A stretch of 64,000 nt of DNA. Origin: Paramacrobiotus metropolitanus. Taxonomy: Eukaryota > Tardigrada > Eutardigrada > Parachela > Macrobiotidae. The DNA lies in NCBI RefSeq assembly GCF_019649055.1, contig NW_026570450.1:1-64000 (forward strand), given 5' to 3'. Shown piece by piece: positions 24,561 through 35,390 of the stretch (its first letter is position 1; every line of letters begins with the position of its first letter). The position numbers were made by a program, and so were the translations under genes. The notes below the pieces were generated by a model. It was not told where the DNA came from and did no database searches. It saw only the letters and a program-made list of their open reading frames with translations.

Positions 24561-25352
24561 TTGTATGCAACCTATAGTATGTACTACGTAACGAACTGAA
24601 CAGATTTGTAATGCTGAAGAAATTTTAACTGCTTTAAATAATGTTGAGTGGAAGACAGTATTGTCGCTAAAAAGTTTTTACCACGAGGATCATGTACTGT
24701 TGTTGGAAGTGTAAATACTTGTTGATTTTTTGGTGGTGATTAATATTTTCCTGTTTCTTTCTTCCTGTGACGTGTCTGCTGCCTCGAATTGGGTTTGACC
24801 CAGACCGCTTGCGAACGTTAAACGATCAAATTAAACAATAATTTTTACATTGTTTAACAGTAGATTCTGATGCAAAATTTATTTACTAACAAAATGCAGT
24901 AAAAACAGCATAAGCATCTCAAGCTAAGTAATTAATTTACGTTTACAAGTTTCAGATATGGACAAATACAAGCTTATACTAGCTCAGTTTTCTTATGTTA
25001 CTAGTACTCAGCGTTCCTAAATCGTGAGCCAACAGCTAAATTAATGCAAATGTACTAGTACTATCGACTCGTTATTAGTTAGACGTGTGACATTATCACA
25101 GTTGCATCGCAATGATGATCGCATCCACCGTACAAGAAAACGATTGCGATCAACCCTACCATAAAAACACACAGATACAGTACTTACCCACTTCGTTCTT
25201 AAACAAACAATTATGTACTTACACTGCACAGTGTACGGTAAAACCAACTGCAAAATAACCAAAACTACTTGAGCATTCTCTCCACCTCGTAGAAGTGCGT
25301 TCACAGACATTGGCCGATAGTGCTGCAGCCCATCGGGATAACAACGTACAAC
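24561..25352. other. Intergenic region before the astacin gene
   Basis: AT-rich and without a supported exon. It should contain the promoter of the astacin-LRR gene, but no convincing TATA box was found. Confidence 0.3.
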
Positions 25353-28300
25353 ATGTTTATTACATTATTATTCGTGCCATTACACCTTACTTTAGCGAAT
25401 GCAATCGGGGAGTCGCTTTTGAATCTGCCATCAGGCAAGTTCATCCTCCAAGTGCTCTCCAGATGTATGCGATCAAGTTTAATATATGGAAAAAAAGGTT
25501 GTTTTTAGCTGCAAGAGATTCGCCGGAAAGCGATAGAAATTCGTACTTCAACGACATCATCTGGAATGATGAAGATGACGGAGAACTGCACCAATACGCC
25601 AATGCCACCGGATATCTTCCAGTGGAAAATTATTGGCCCAATAACGGAAAAAATATTCCTTATGCCATCGAAGGGTTCAGTCAGTTTTCTGTGCTGGCTC
25701 GCACTGCTATACATTTATGTATTTCCTGGGATTTAAACCGGTAATTATAACCGTTTTGACAGGTCCGGAACAGAAACAAGTAATCAAGAAAGCTCTGCGC
25801 ATAATTGAATGGCGAACCAGCTTGTGCATCACTTTCAAAAAGCGCAAACAAGAACGGGAATATATACAATTCTATCCGGGAAGGAGGTACTGCAGTATTA
25901 GCAGTTTTGTAAAATGCTTTTTATATGTAAATGTTTACGCCGTAAATCGTGTAGTTGCAAAGCGCACATTGGGTACGTTTTCGGACACGCTGCCAAAGTA
26001 CAGCTGCACACGGACTGCTTCTCATCCGGCATTATCCAGCACGAAATCCTGCACACGCTAGGTATGTTCCACGAACATAACCGGCCCGACCGCGACCAGT
26101 ACATCTCCCTGATCGAACACAACATTCGCACCGACCTGGATAAACGGAACTATGAGATCCTGCCGCGCATGGCCACATACGGCATGCCGTATGATGTAGA
26201 CTCGATTATGCATTATGGGAACGGTGTGGAAATTTCCAAGAAAGGCCGAACAGCTATTGTAGCCAAAGTGCCATCCGACAACATGGGACAGCGGAAGGGT
26301 TTAAGTGTTTTGGATGTGGCTAAGCTGCAGAAAGCCTATCGGTGTTCACTGGACGATGGTGCATTTGAAGGACGACTGTTGGAACGCATGTTGGATTTGA
26401 ATTCGGATCTTACTCCAGGTTAGTCGAAAAGCTGCCACAGTAATCGCAGCAAAGGAAACGATAATCAAATTAAAAGCCAATGTCTTTTTTGCTAATGCTA
26501 ACTGCAGCCCCAAAGTCCGGGAAATTAGAATTTTGCTATCGGACATCGTATAACGTCTTCTTAAGACTTTTCGTTTTTTCTTGTTTTCTTTACTTTTGGT
26601 AAACACTCACCTTTAGTCGCTAAATCACTTTACCTTTAGTAAAGTTTTTTAAAAATCTTTTAGCTAAATTGTTGATTTTTTTAAACGAGAATTTCATAAT
26701 TGTCTATGTGAGAGCACTTCAAAGAAACATGACGTTTTTTTAGGTGAAGGGACGGTGATGTTGGAGCCGTTTCCGCAGTTCTCCAGAGAACCAATGGCAC
26801 GCGAGCACTGTGCCCTCCAGTTTACAACCAACTGTCGACCATCGTGGCCATCCACACCCAGCAACTGCACTCACACACAGAGCCTAGATATTACCTGCAA
26901 TAACCTGGCACGCGCGCATGAACTCCGGCAAATGACCGCATCTATGTCGTCATTTCCGTTAAAAGCCACAAAAATCGATGTGTACGACGGCGGCCAAATT
27001 AACGTCGACTCTTTTGCTGCCATTCGAAAGCAAGTTGTGGTCTTCGATTTACGCAACTGTACGAACGAAACAGCCACGCAAAAGCTGCTGACCATGCAGT
27101 TTACGAATTTGCTGGATTTTGGTCTAATTAATTGTTATAATTTGGAGATCAGACGTCTCGACTTCAGCTTATCAAATAAGCTGAAGATGATTGCGTTCTC
27201 CAACGTGACAATCCAGCAACTGGAAAGGGATACATTTACCGATCTCCCGGCTTTACGCTTGCTGTCATTAGAATATGGACTAAACAACATGGAAAATTTT
27301 AACAAGCCTCTACGCGAATATTTGAACCGCCTTCATTGTAGCTGCGAGTTCAAATGGTACCGGCAGTGGTGGAGTAGCAACCGGCAACTGTTGCGAGTGG
27401 CGGCCGAGGGTGAAATTTATCGAACCGCTAATTCGTGGGGAAATGTTGCAATTAGTAAGGAAATGCTGTACCTACCGATTGACTGCGATGCGGTGTCGTT
27501 TCCATCAGGCCCAGCTTCCATTAACCATTCGCAGTATGGATTTTCAATCAATGCACCGAACTGTGAGTATTCTACTTTGCATTCAAACTGAAAACATGAG
27601 ATACCGTAATTGAAGCGTTTGTATAGGCGTTCATCATTCGAAATCGTTCGGTTTTACAATCGTTTTTCAATTTCTTCGATCTTAATAATCGCAAGTTGAC
27701 AAAAAATATTTTTAAGCCACAACTTCTTCAGTGTTATGTTAGTATTTCTATAAAGCTCACAAAACATTCATTAACAAACACATATGTGCGTGCGGTTAAC
27801 TGGAAAGCGCGCCAACAGCAGTTGCACTACGAAAATCAGTTAAAGCATTGGAACTTTTTGAACTCTGATTATGGTTAAAGGATTTGCAACCCATACACCT
27901 ACGTGTATTACAGCGATTTAAATTCTGCTTTTAGATGCCTTAGAAGGAAAGCTCAGCTGCACATCCGAAAGTGGAGAATCCGATGAACCCTTCCCGGATT
28001 TTTCTACTGAACCGTTAACCAAAGAACAGTGTGACCTCCAGTTTAGCACCCACTGCGCCCCGTACGGCGGCAAACGATTCAACTATTGTGGGACTTCCGC
28101 TGGCATGGCAATCGTTTGCGGCCGGCAAGCAGATGCACAAGAAATTCGGCAGATAACTTCGAACATGGCTAAATTCCTTCCGCGGGCAACCTTGCTAGAT
28201 TTGTATGACGGATCGCATCTATCCTTCGGGACATTCTCCCCAATCCGCAGACAAATTGTGCTGCTCGGTTTATTCCAGTGCATCGCTGCTCGATCCACTG

Positions 28301-28794
28301 GCAAACTTAAAGAAATGCGCTTAATGAATTTGCTACAGTACGGATTGTACAACTGCTATAATCTACAAATCCTCAAGGATGATTTCAAGTATTCCACGAA
28401 ATTAAGGGTCATCGAAATGAGGAACTCAACAATCCGGACGTTAGAAAGCGATACATTCACGAGTTTGCTATCCTTGCGAATTTTGGCTTTGGAATTGGGG
28501 TTGAAGGACGCTACTGTTTATAACAGAGATATTCAAAACTATTTGTACCGGTTGCACTGTTCATGTGAATTTGCCCCATTTCGGCACTGGAGAAAGAATA
28601 ACAGCAGGCTACTGGATCACGCTGAGGATAAGGAAGTTTATGTGATCCCGCGCGCTGTCGGTAGTTTACAGTACTCACGAGCTGACATGTACTTGCCGGT
28701 TAACTGCGCAATGAATCCATTTCCTTTCGGAGTTGGCTCCATAAATTTTAGCCAGAGCGAATTTTCGTTGCATGATGACAATCGTTACTGCTGA
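25353..28794 (+). CDS. Secreted astacin metalloprotease fused to two LRR modules
   Basis: Six exons (25353-25434, 25509-25679, 25763-25886, 25955-26418, 26744-27562, 27935-28794) join into 839 residues. A signal peptide is followed by a short propeptide and an astacin (M12A) domain. The zinc site HEILHTLGMFHE is at about residues 155-166, then NRPDRD, and the Met-turn SIMHYG at about 209-214. At residue 281 a phase-1 junction starts the first of two related modules (281-553 and 554-839). Each opens with FPxF and Cys motifs, has leucine-rich repeats ending FTDLPALRLLSLE or FTSLLSLRILALE, and a Cys-containing C-cap (LHCSCEF). Usual astacin partners such as EGF or CUB are absent. Intron 1 is GC-AG (CAG/GCAAGT). 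The catalytic residues look complete. A secreted protease targeted by LRR binding is inference. Confidence 0.85.
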
Positions 28795-29396
28795 AATGTT
28801 TTCTACTGCCAGTTGTGCTAGAAATGTCAGTAAATTATTGCGCGTGTCCTTACTGCTGCCGCATGGGCATCTTTTTTATACCAGTTTAAGCCTTATGATT
28901 ACTTCGTACCGGTTATAATTGTTCACTTGCTGTGATTTGCCATATAAACAATGTATTTCACAAGCCAAATTATTGCTTTAGACTTATGGCTGTATAAATA
29001 CGAAAAAAAAACTAACTGTAAATTCCACTGTGAAAAGCGCGACGGGAAGGAAATGACGCATGGTTAACAGGGATCGACATGGTTGATAATTTGATATCTG
29101 CTTTTCTCACGAACCTATCTCTTGATATGCAAGGGACGGTCTACACTGATGCCTCTTATCTAGTGAGCGTCATCGCTTTATTAACAAAAACCGGAAGCGT
29201 CTGGTACAGATTCGCAAGATATTCCTGCTAAGCTAGCAAGCTTGGAATGCAAGTAGAAGATTTATTATCTCAAAAAATATTATCCTCGCAGCTGTCACAT
29301 ACTTTGCTTTTTATTTTTTGACAGCAATAAATTGTCAGAGTTTTTAGCCCATAATCCGTAAAGGTGGTTAACCTAATTCTTAGCAAAACTATAAGG
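28795..29396. other. Intergenic region
   Basis: Holds the 3' flank of the astacin-LRR gene and the promoter of the collar gene. Nothing specific was recognised. Confidence 0.3.
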
Positions 29397-31405
29397 ATGG
29401 ACGCCAGAATAGTAAGCAGAATGCTGATTGGCGTAACCTTTGGAGTGATCGCGTTGCAACAGCTGGAAGCTACCGACCACCGTAAGTAAAAGTTTTTTAG
29501 ATTACAAGTACTGCAAAAAGCTTGCAAACGCGCTAGCATAATGAAATTTTACTAGTTCAGCATTTATGTGAAATATTCACAAGACTTATATCTGAAAACT
29601 TATACCAGACGGTCTCGTTCTGTAAAAGCGCAAAACAGAGCCTTATGACGTATTGCTGAATTGGTCAAAAATTAAACTGCAATCGTAAACTTGCAGAAAT
29701 CGGCCAGATGGCTGTGGATTTATTTTTGCCGGTAATAACGGTTCCATACAGCAACGTCCAAATAACTATCTTCAAAAGCCCAGCGGCCATTTATTACTAC
29801 GCTCCCGCATGCGCCTTAGTGCCTAATTCCACCTATGTATTCTCCAGTGTGAACTCGCATCAGAATTTTGTCGTCTTTTCCGTGAAGCTTCGCGATGCGC
29901 AGTACCAAGAATACCTGGAGGCCGAAACATCGCTGCGGCTACACGAAACCATCAACCGGACCAATCTGCAGATGATCCCATTCCAAAGCATGCGCTTCGA
30001 TTCCACGGATACATTCTCCAGATTAGCGATATCCAATCAGTGGATCTCGGTGGGCCATCAACCCGGTATCGTTCTCGGCCGTATCATGTGCTCGACCAAT
30101 AAAGAATGCAACGCAGTCAAAAAATCTTTGGACGATCCCAACCAGCAGAACCACATCTTTGCCAATATGGAAGTCACCTTCGCTCTGAAAAAACCCTTAC
30201 AGATGCGGAAGCGCGTGACGTTGACCACCGCTTTTGAGCACTCTTCACTGTTCGGTTCAATGGAGCAGCGTTTCTCGCAGGCTACCGATTCAACGGTCTG
30301 CATGCAGGAATCCGTTCTGCGCAGTATGATGCGAGAAGTACTGAACGGGATTTTTGAAAACCAGTTAGCGCATGATGAATTTGTTAGCGAAGACCAGATG
30401 CACAAAGCGGTCAGTCACGCCGTGCGCATGGTTAAACCAAATATCACGTCCACGGATTCGTTTCGGTCTGAAGATTGGCTGAAAACGTTCTGGCCGAGGG
30501 TCACCGACCGCCCGGACGAAAGAGCCAAAAACCTGAACGCCCGTGTCGGTGGCGACAAGACCTGGATGAAGGCCCTGTTCAAACCGGGAAGCAGTTATAA
30601 AGCCATGGAGCCGGCTCGTTCGGGGCTGGACTCGCAGTCACAAATGGATTGGAGCGTTATTGCATCGCAGCTAGAAGAAGCCGATGGGTTGGTTCAGTGG
30701 AACGGCGAGTCGTTTGTCACCACACCGATAACGTTGTACTGCATCAACTTAACGTGGTTACTGACCGCGGAGAAAATTCTAGGGAATATTACCATCCTGA
30801 CCAGCGTCAAATCGGGAGACTTGACGTCAGCTGTGAATATTCCGGCAGCTGCGTCTATCGACAAATTTGTGCAGCCGTGGAAGCGGGAGACGGAGCGATG
30901 GGAGCAGGCAGAGAAGCGCATGCTGGAGATGAGAAACTCGGTTACAAACTTGGTACCGGTTGGGTCTATCATAGCGCACTACCGCAATGACAGTCTACCG
31001 GAATGCTGGTTGTATTGTAATGGCAGCAGCTTTAACGATTCACTCTATCCGTTATTAGCCAGTTTCTTACCAAACAATACCACGCCAGATTTCAGAGGGC
31101 GGATTCCGGTGGGAACGGGTGCGGTTTATAGTAAGGAGATCGGATTAACTGGTGGAGAAGCTAATCATACGCTGACGGTGGACCAACTGCCTCCTCATCA
31201 ACATCGCGTTAACGTTACCGGGACTAACAACTACAGTGATGGGATTTACAGACTTTACAATTCATACGTAACCGGTTACCGGGATAACAGCGACAGAAAT
31301 GGAGCGTCTCATGGAACTCTTCTTACGGAACCAGTTGGGAAGGGACAAGCATTCAACAATCTACAACCGTTCTTAACAACATCGTTCATTATTCGCGCTT
31401 GTTGA
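29397..31405 (+). CDS. Secreted protein with C-terminal phage-type tail-collar domain
   Basis: Exons 29397-29481 and 29697-31405 join in phase 1 into 597 residues. The first exon encodes a signal peptide (MLIGVTFGVIALQQLEA). The family domain follows, with ITVPYSNVQITIF, ACALVPNSTYV, VCMQESVLRSMMREVL and DEFVSEDQM, and many N-glycosylation sites. A short helical linker precedes the last ~150 residues, which match the phage tail-collar fold: VPVGSIIAHYRN, PECWLYCNGSSF, YPLLASFLP, TPDFRGRIPVGTG, GGEANHTLTVDQLPPHQH, then AFNNLQPFLTTSFIIRA. In phages this domain sits in tail-fibre proteins that contact host surfaces. Here it is in an intron-bearing secreted animal gene with two relatives in the window. 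Origin by transfer is inference. A polyadenylation signal lies at about 31799. Confidence 0.85.
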
Positions 31406-31916
31406 TACCAACTGCTCTGCAAAGTCTGTAATACCTGGGTCACGGATTATGCTCTACAATTGCAGTTTACGCATGTTTACTGTATGCTAGTGCTGCGGAT
31501 ACTTGTACCGGAGAACCAAATACCAGTATGTGGACGGCAGAGTTTAACTGATAAACATACTTGGCTATTCTGTTGGTCGGGTGTTACAAAATAGTCTGTT
31601 GTTAACACTTACATGTATAATATTTTAAACTTGTCCGCTTCAGAAACACAAACTTTTATGCTGGTATCGAATTTTGCGTTTTTTTTTAACGCTGACAGGA
31701 AACATGAAGATGCAGTATACACGAGTATGTGTCTTCAAAACTGAACCCTTGCAAAACCGACCCGATTTAACACGATAACCCGTTTATTTTCTGTCTTAAA
31801 TAAAAATCTTCTGACGTGTAAGATTTTGGTAAGGAAATCTGTATATTATTTGGACGTACAAGATCCGCCTTTGGTCTGTTTGGTCTGTCGTGTGGTTTGC
31901 TTAGCCAGTATAAGCG
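31406..31916. other. Spacer before the retrotransposon
   Basis: Contains AATAAA at about 31799-31804 for the collar gene. The left boundary of the retrotransposon lies somewhere here, but no terminal repeat could be matched by eye. Confidence 0.3.
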
Positions 31917-31921
31917 TTGAG

Positions 31922-31929
31922 TATAAAAG
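31922..31929 (+). promoter_or_regulatory. TATA box of the DIRS-like element
   Basis: TATAAAAG in a GC-richer stretch. Transcription about 30 bases downstream would start near 31955, after the first ATG of the gag remnant frame, so the remnant frame may not be translated from that ATG. Confidence 0.45.
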
Positions 31930-31953
31930 GCCGGCGTACTCTGTCATTCCCCT

Positions 31954-32147
31954 TCGCATTGCTGTCATTTGCAGTTCGCAAAAACACCCAGCGAAAGTAT
32001 AAGTATCGTTGTTGTTTTTATTTTCAAGAAAATCGCTGCTCAAAACGCGATTGTGAATTTCCACACTCGTGCGGCGAGTGTAACGGAAACCACCGCGCCA
32101 TGAACTGTGGCTCTATTAGAGCCGGAAACGGTTCGCATAATATGTGA
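31954..32147 (+). pseudogene. gag: Gag-like remnant with Cys/His motif
   Basis: A basic stretch leads into CCFYFQENRCSKRDCEFPH, then CGECNGNHRAMNCG. This Cys/His arrangement is typical of the end of gag or the linker in DIRS-like elements. The frame is closed by TGA at 32145-32147 and continues open, in the same frame, into the reverse transcriptase. The N-terminal bulk of gag is absent. Confidence 0.6.
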
Positions 32148-33911
32148 CTGGATTCTGTAGAGAGCGAAAATGTTTCTTGTGACCTTGTTAATTTTTCGTT
32201 AGATTCTGATTTGTTAACTCGCTGTTCTCTAACAAAGTCGTTTGCTAAATGGGTCAGCGCACTGGGCGATGATCCAGATGCAGACTTTATTTTAAATGGC
32301 ATTGCTTACGGATTCAGGTTGGTGCCCGATTTGTCTCTTGTTTCGCCAGTAGACTGTCCCAATTATCGCAGTGCGCTAGATCCCGTTGCCAACGCGGAAC
32401 TGAATAAGCTCTTTCTCGAAGAGTTAGAACAGGGCCGTATAATGGAACAGGACATGAAGCCTCTGCGCATTCAGTCAATAGGCGCCGTTCCCAAGAAGGG
32501 CAGTAGTTCATATAGGCCAATCACTGATTGCAGCAGGCCAGTTGATTGTTCTCTGAATTCATTTACTCAGTCTGAGACGTTCGCCTTTGAATCTATTGAT
32601 AACGTTTTGGAATTTAGCACACCTAACTGCTACTATGCGGTAGTGGACATAAAAGCAGCATATAGGTCAGTTCCTGTATATCCACCGCACAGGCAGTTGC
32701 AAGGTTTCTGATGGTCCTTCGCCGGAAGACCGCCAGATGTTTATTATGTTGATTGTTTTCTCTGTTTTGGCCTTTCTAACGCACCATCGATTTTTCAAAG
32801 GATCTCTACTGCTATTGCTAGAATTTTGAAAAAGCGCGGGAGGAAAGTGGTTGTTTATTTGGATGACTTTCTTGTTAAAGGCGACACTTTTGAAGAATGT
32901 GAAGCCATAAAACAAGAACTCATTAATTTGTTAATTTTACTCGGTTTCTTCGTTAACTGGGAAAAAGTGCAAGGGCCGACACAAATCATCACCTTTCTAG
33001 GTGTTGTTATTGATTCAGTCAGACAGCGTCTTCTGTTGCCTGATGATAAAATTAATGAGCTTGTCGCACTTGCACATAATCTCAGTGAGCGGAAAAAAGT
33101 TACGAAACGTGAAATTCAAAGTTTTGCGGGGAAAACGGCATTTGCCGCAAGGGCACTGTACGGTGCGCGTACGTTCTCCCGCATATTTATCGACTGCGTT
33201 TGTGTATTAAAGCAGCCAACCGATCGAATGCGAATTACAGATAAGTTGCGCAATGAACTAAAATGGTGGACAATTTTTGCGCCAACCATGAATGGTTTAT
33301 GCATGCATCGTTTTTCGTGCGAGCGCACAGTTAAAACCGTAACCACAGATGCTTCGTTTTCGGGATTTGGTGGGTGCACACAAGGAACCTGGCTGGCAGG
33401 AACTTGGGATGACTCCCGGAGTGTGCCGCCGGGGTTCACACAGAATTGGGTGCCGTCACCTGAGTTGCACAGCGCGCTTGTTCGAAACATTAACTTTTTA
33501 GAATTAATTGCTGTTTGTATTTGTTTAGTTGTGTTTGCGCCGCTGCTGCAGGGATGTAAAGTAATCGTTAAATCTGACAATACGCAGACAGTGGCCTTTA
33601 TAAACCGTGGAACTACAAAAAGCGCCCCTGCCTTGCAGTGGCTTAAACTGGTACTGTTCGCCAGTATACAGTTCAATTTCCGTGTGTTTGCGGTACACTC
33701 GGCGGGAGCACAGAATGTAGTGGCAGACGCCCTCAGTCGCCTGACAGAAAGTGTAAATTTTAGTAAAATTCTTTTTGAAAATGTTAATTTTTTATTTCCT
33801 GGGACACGCTTACCGATCGGTTCGTTTTGCAGCTACCCAGTTAAAGGCACTGGAAAGCGAGCTGACGAATTTACGCCATGGTGCAATGGCGCCAAGTACC
33901 AGGAACACTAG
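32148..33911 (+). pseudogene. pol: Reverse transcriptase and RNase H of the DIRS-like element
   Basis: One frame with an internal TGA at 32709-32711. RT motifs are clear: SYRPITDCSRPVD, then YYAVVDIKAAYRSVPV with the catalytic Asp, then FGLSNAPSIFQR, YLDDF (the YxDD box) and TFLGVVIDS. RNase H follows with TTDASFSGFGG, ELIAVCICL, KSDNTQTVAFINRG and HSAGAQNVVADALSR. The stop replaces one codon between GF and WSF, just before the downstream RT motifs, so it would truncate the enzyme unless read through. The 3' end overlaps the recombinase frame by 137 bases. Confidence 0.8.
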
Positions 33912-34800
33912 AATGTCCCAATGGAAGCGGTTTATTTTATTTTGCGACGAATTTTCTTTAAATAACTTGCCAGCAGAGGAGTATACTGTTGCCCTTTATA
34001 TAGCTTACCTTGCACGCACACTTGAATATAATACTATTCTTAACTACGTGTTTTCGCTCTCATCTTATCACCAAATAAATAACTTCGTCTCGCCCGACTT
34101 GAATAATTTTCTGATCAAGCAAGCGTTAGCAGGTGTACAACGGTCACGTTATAAACACCCAAACAAACGCGCACCAATTACGCTTGAGCCTTTGTACTCT
34201 ATTAATTCCCACGTTGGTTGTCTTCCAAATAAATACAGAACAACATTTTGGGCTGCCTGTTTAGTCGCCTTTTTCAGCATGTTACGCAGCTCAAATTTGT
34301 TTTTTAATGACACCGGCATGCATTTAAAAGTTTCTGACGTTACGCTTCGCCCATGTTCTCTTGTGCTCTCTGTGAATGTACTTAAAACAGCCCGCCATCT
34401 TTCGGAGCGTATTTCGGTTCCGATACCGCGCTTAGCAAAAGGTCACGCTTTGTGCCCTTACCGTGCTATTAGGGACATGCTGGCCAAAAGCAAAGCTAGT
34501 GGTGATGATGCTTTGTTCAGTTATTGTGTTGACGAAATTGTTATGCCCCTCTCCAGTTGCAGGTTCAATGAATTACTACGGCTTGCCCTATCCTCCGCCT
34601 CCATACCCGCCAAGAAGTTTTCCGCGCACAGTTTTCGCGGTGGCGCCGCCACATATGCCGCCGAGCTGGCCATTCCCTCCGATGCACTAAAGGCACAAGG
34701 GAATTGGAAAAGCCAGTGTTTTGAAACTTACATTCAACGGACAGACGCCCTTCGTCGCGACTTCGCTACTCTCATAGCCAGTGGCGTTAACTCCTCCTAG
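33775..34800 (+). CDS. Tyrosine recombinase of the DIRS-like element
   Basis: 341 residues, uninterrupted. An N-terminal SAM-like DNA-binding region (STRNTRMSQWKRFILFCDEF, EYTVALYIAYLA) is followed by the catalytic domain: the first Arg in SMLRSSNLFF, HSFRGGAATYAAE giving the HxxR pair, and the nucleophile Tyr in CFETYIQR near the C terminus. It would cut and join circular retrotransposon cDNA at its insertion site. It overlaps the end of the RT/RNase H frame. The intact frame contrasts with the interrupted polyprotein upstream, suggesting recent decay. Confidence 0.85.
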   Translation: MKMLIFYFLGHAYRSVRFAATQLKALESELTNLRHGAMAPSTRNTRMSQWKRFILFCDEFSLNNLPAEEYTVALYIAYLARTLEYNTILNYVFSLSSYHQINNFVSPDLNNFLIKQALAGVQRSRYKHPNKRAPITLEPLYSINSHVGCLPNKYRTTFWAACLVAFFSMLRSSNLFFNDTGMHLKVSDVTLRPCSLVLSVNVLKTARHLSERISVPIPRLAKGHALCPYRAIRDMLAKSKASGDDALFSYCVDEIVMPLSSCRFNELLRLALSSASIPAKKFSAHSFRGGAATYAAELAIPSDALKAQGNWKSQCFETYIQRTDALRRDFATLIASGVNSS

Positions 34801-34880
34801 CTGCTCTTCCCTCTTGGGGGTTTGGGTGTTTCGGCTCGGCGTGTTACCTCGCCCTGGATGTTTTGGCAATAAAATCCATT

Positions 34881-35390
34881 CCCCCTTTTACATAGTTATG
34901 TGTTGTGTTTAAGCGCGATACCACAAGTACAAATAATATGTTGAAACTGGAGGAGGTACAGTGAATATGGGCTCTCGAACATGGTGAACTACAGTATATA
35001 ATATACAGTAGCTGCAGGGCAGAACGACATGTAGAGTTCAGTACGCAGAAAATTGCAGATGTCGGCATCAGTATGGCTGCTGTGAATTTACCTATGAGCT
35101 GCAGTCCAAAAACCATACAACTGTGTGGTTTTGTAGAAGTACACGTACGTACTCGAACGCGTAATGCATGAGTTGAATTGCCGCAAAAACTTCCGTAAAA
35201 ACAACACCTTGTGGCTTGTGGCAACATAATTGCGCCCTGAAGCAAATTACATTTCACACAAGTATCAGCAACGCCAGAAACGATGTAAGGGAAGAACGCA
35301 GGAAGCGGCTAGTACGTGCTATAGTGCAGAAAAGGTTTCAGATTCAAAAGAAAATGAATACAGCGTGAAAGTTTAGCCAGCTTTTTTAAA
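34881..35390. other. Intergenic region, no feature seen
   Basis: Lies between the retrotransposon and the second XK-like gene and should hold that gene's promoter. No clear signal was found. Confidence 0.3.

Larger units (their letters stand above)
31917..34880 (+). mobile_element. DIRS-like tyrosine-recombinase retrotransposon, defective
   Basis: In order: a TATA box (TATAAAAG, 31922-31929), a short gag remnant with a Cys/His cluster, reverse transcriptase plus RNase H, then an overlapping tyrosine recombinase in another frame, and AATAAA at 34868-34873. That gene order, with RT and recombinase overlapping and no integrase, defines DIRS/Ngaro-type elements. The first reading frame carries two in-frame TGA codons but no frameshift. 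Most of gag is missing. It lies between the collar gene and the second XK-like gene. Terminal repeats were not identified. Confidence 0.8.

Noticed and set aside
29397-31405. Bacterial or phage contamination as source of the collar domain
   Set aside because: The domain is in frame with an animal-type spliced gene, flanked by animal genes, and has a diverged paralogue 28 kb away.
32709-32711. UGA read as selenocysteine in the reverse transcriptase
   Set aside because: No reason for selenocysteine at this site and no recognition hairpin was seen; a nonsense change is simpler.
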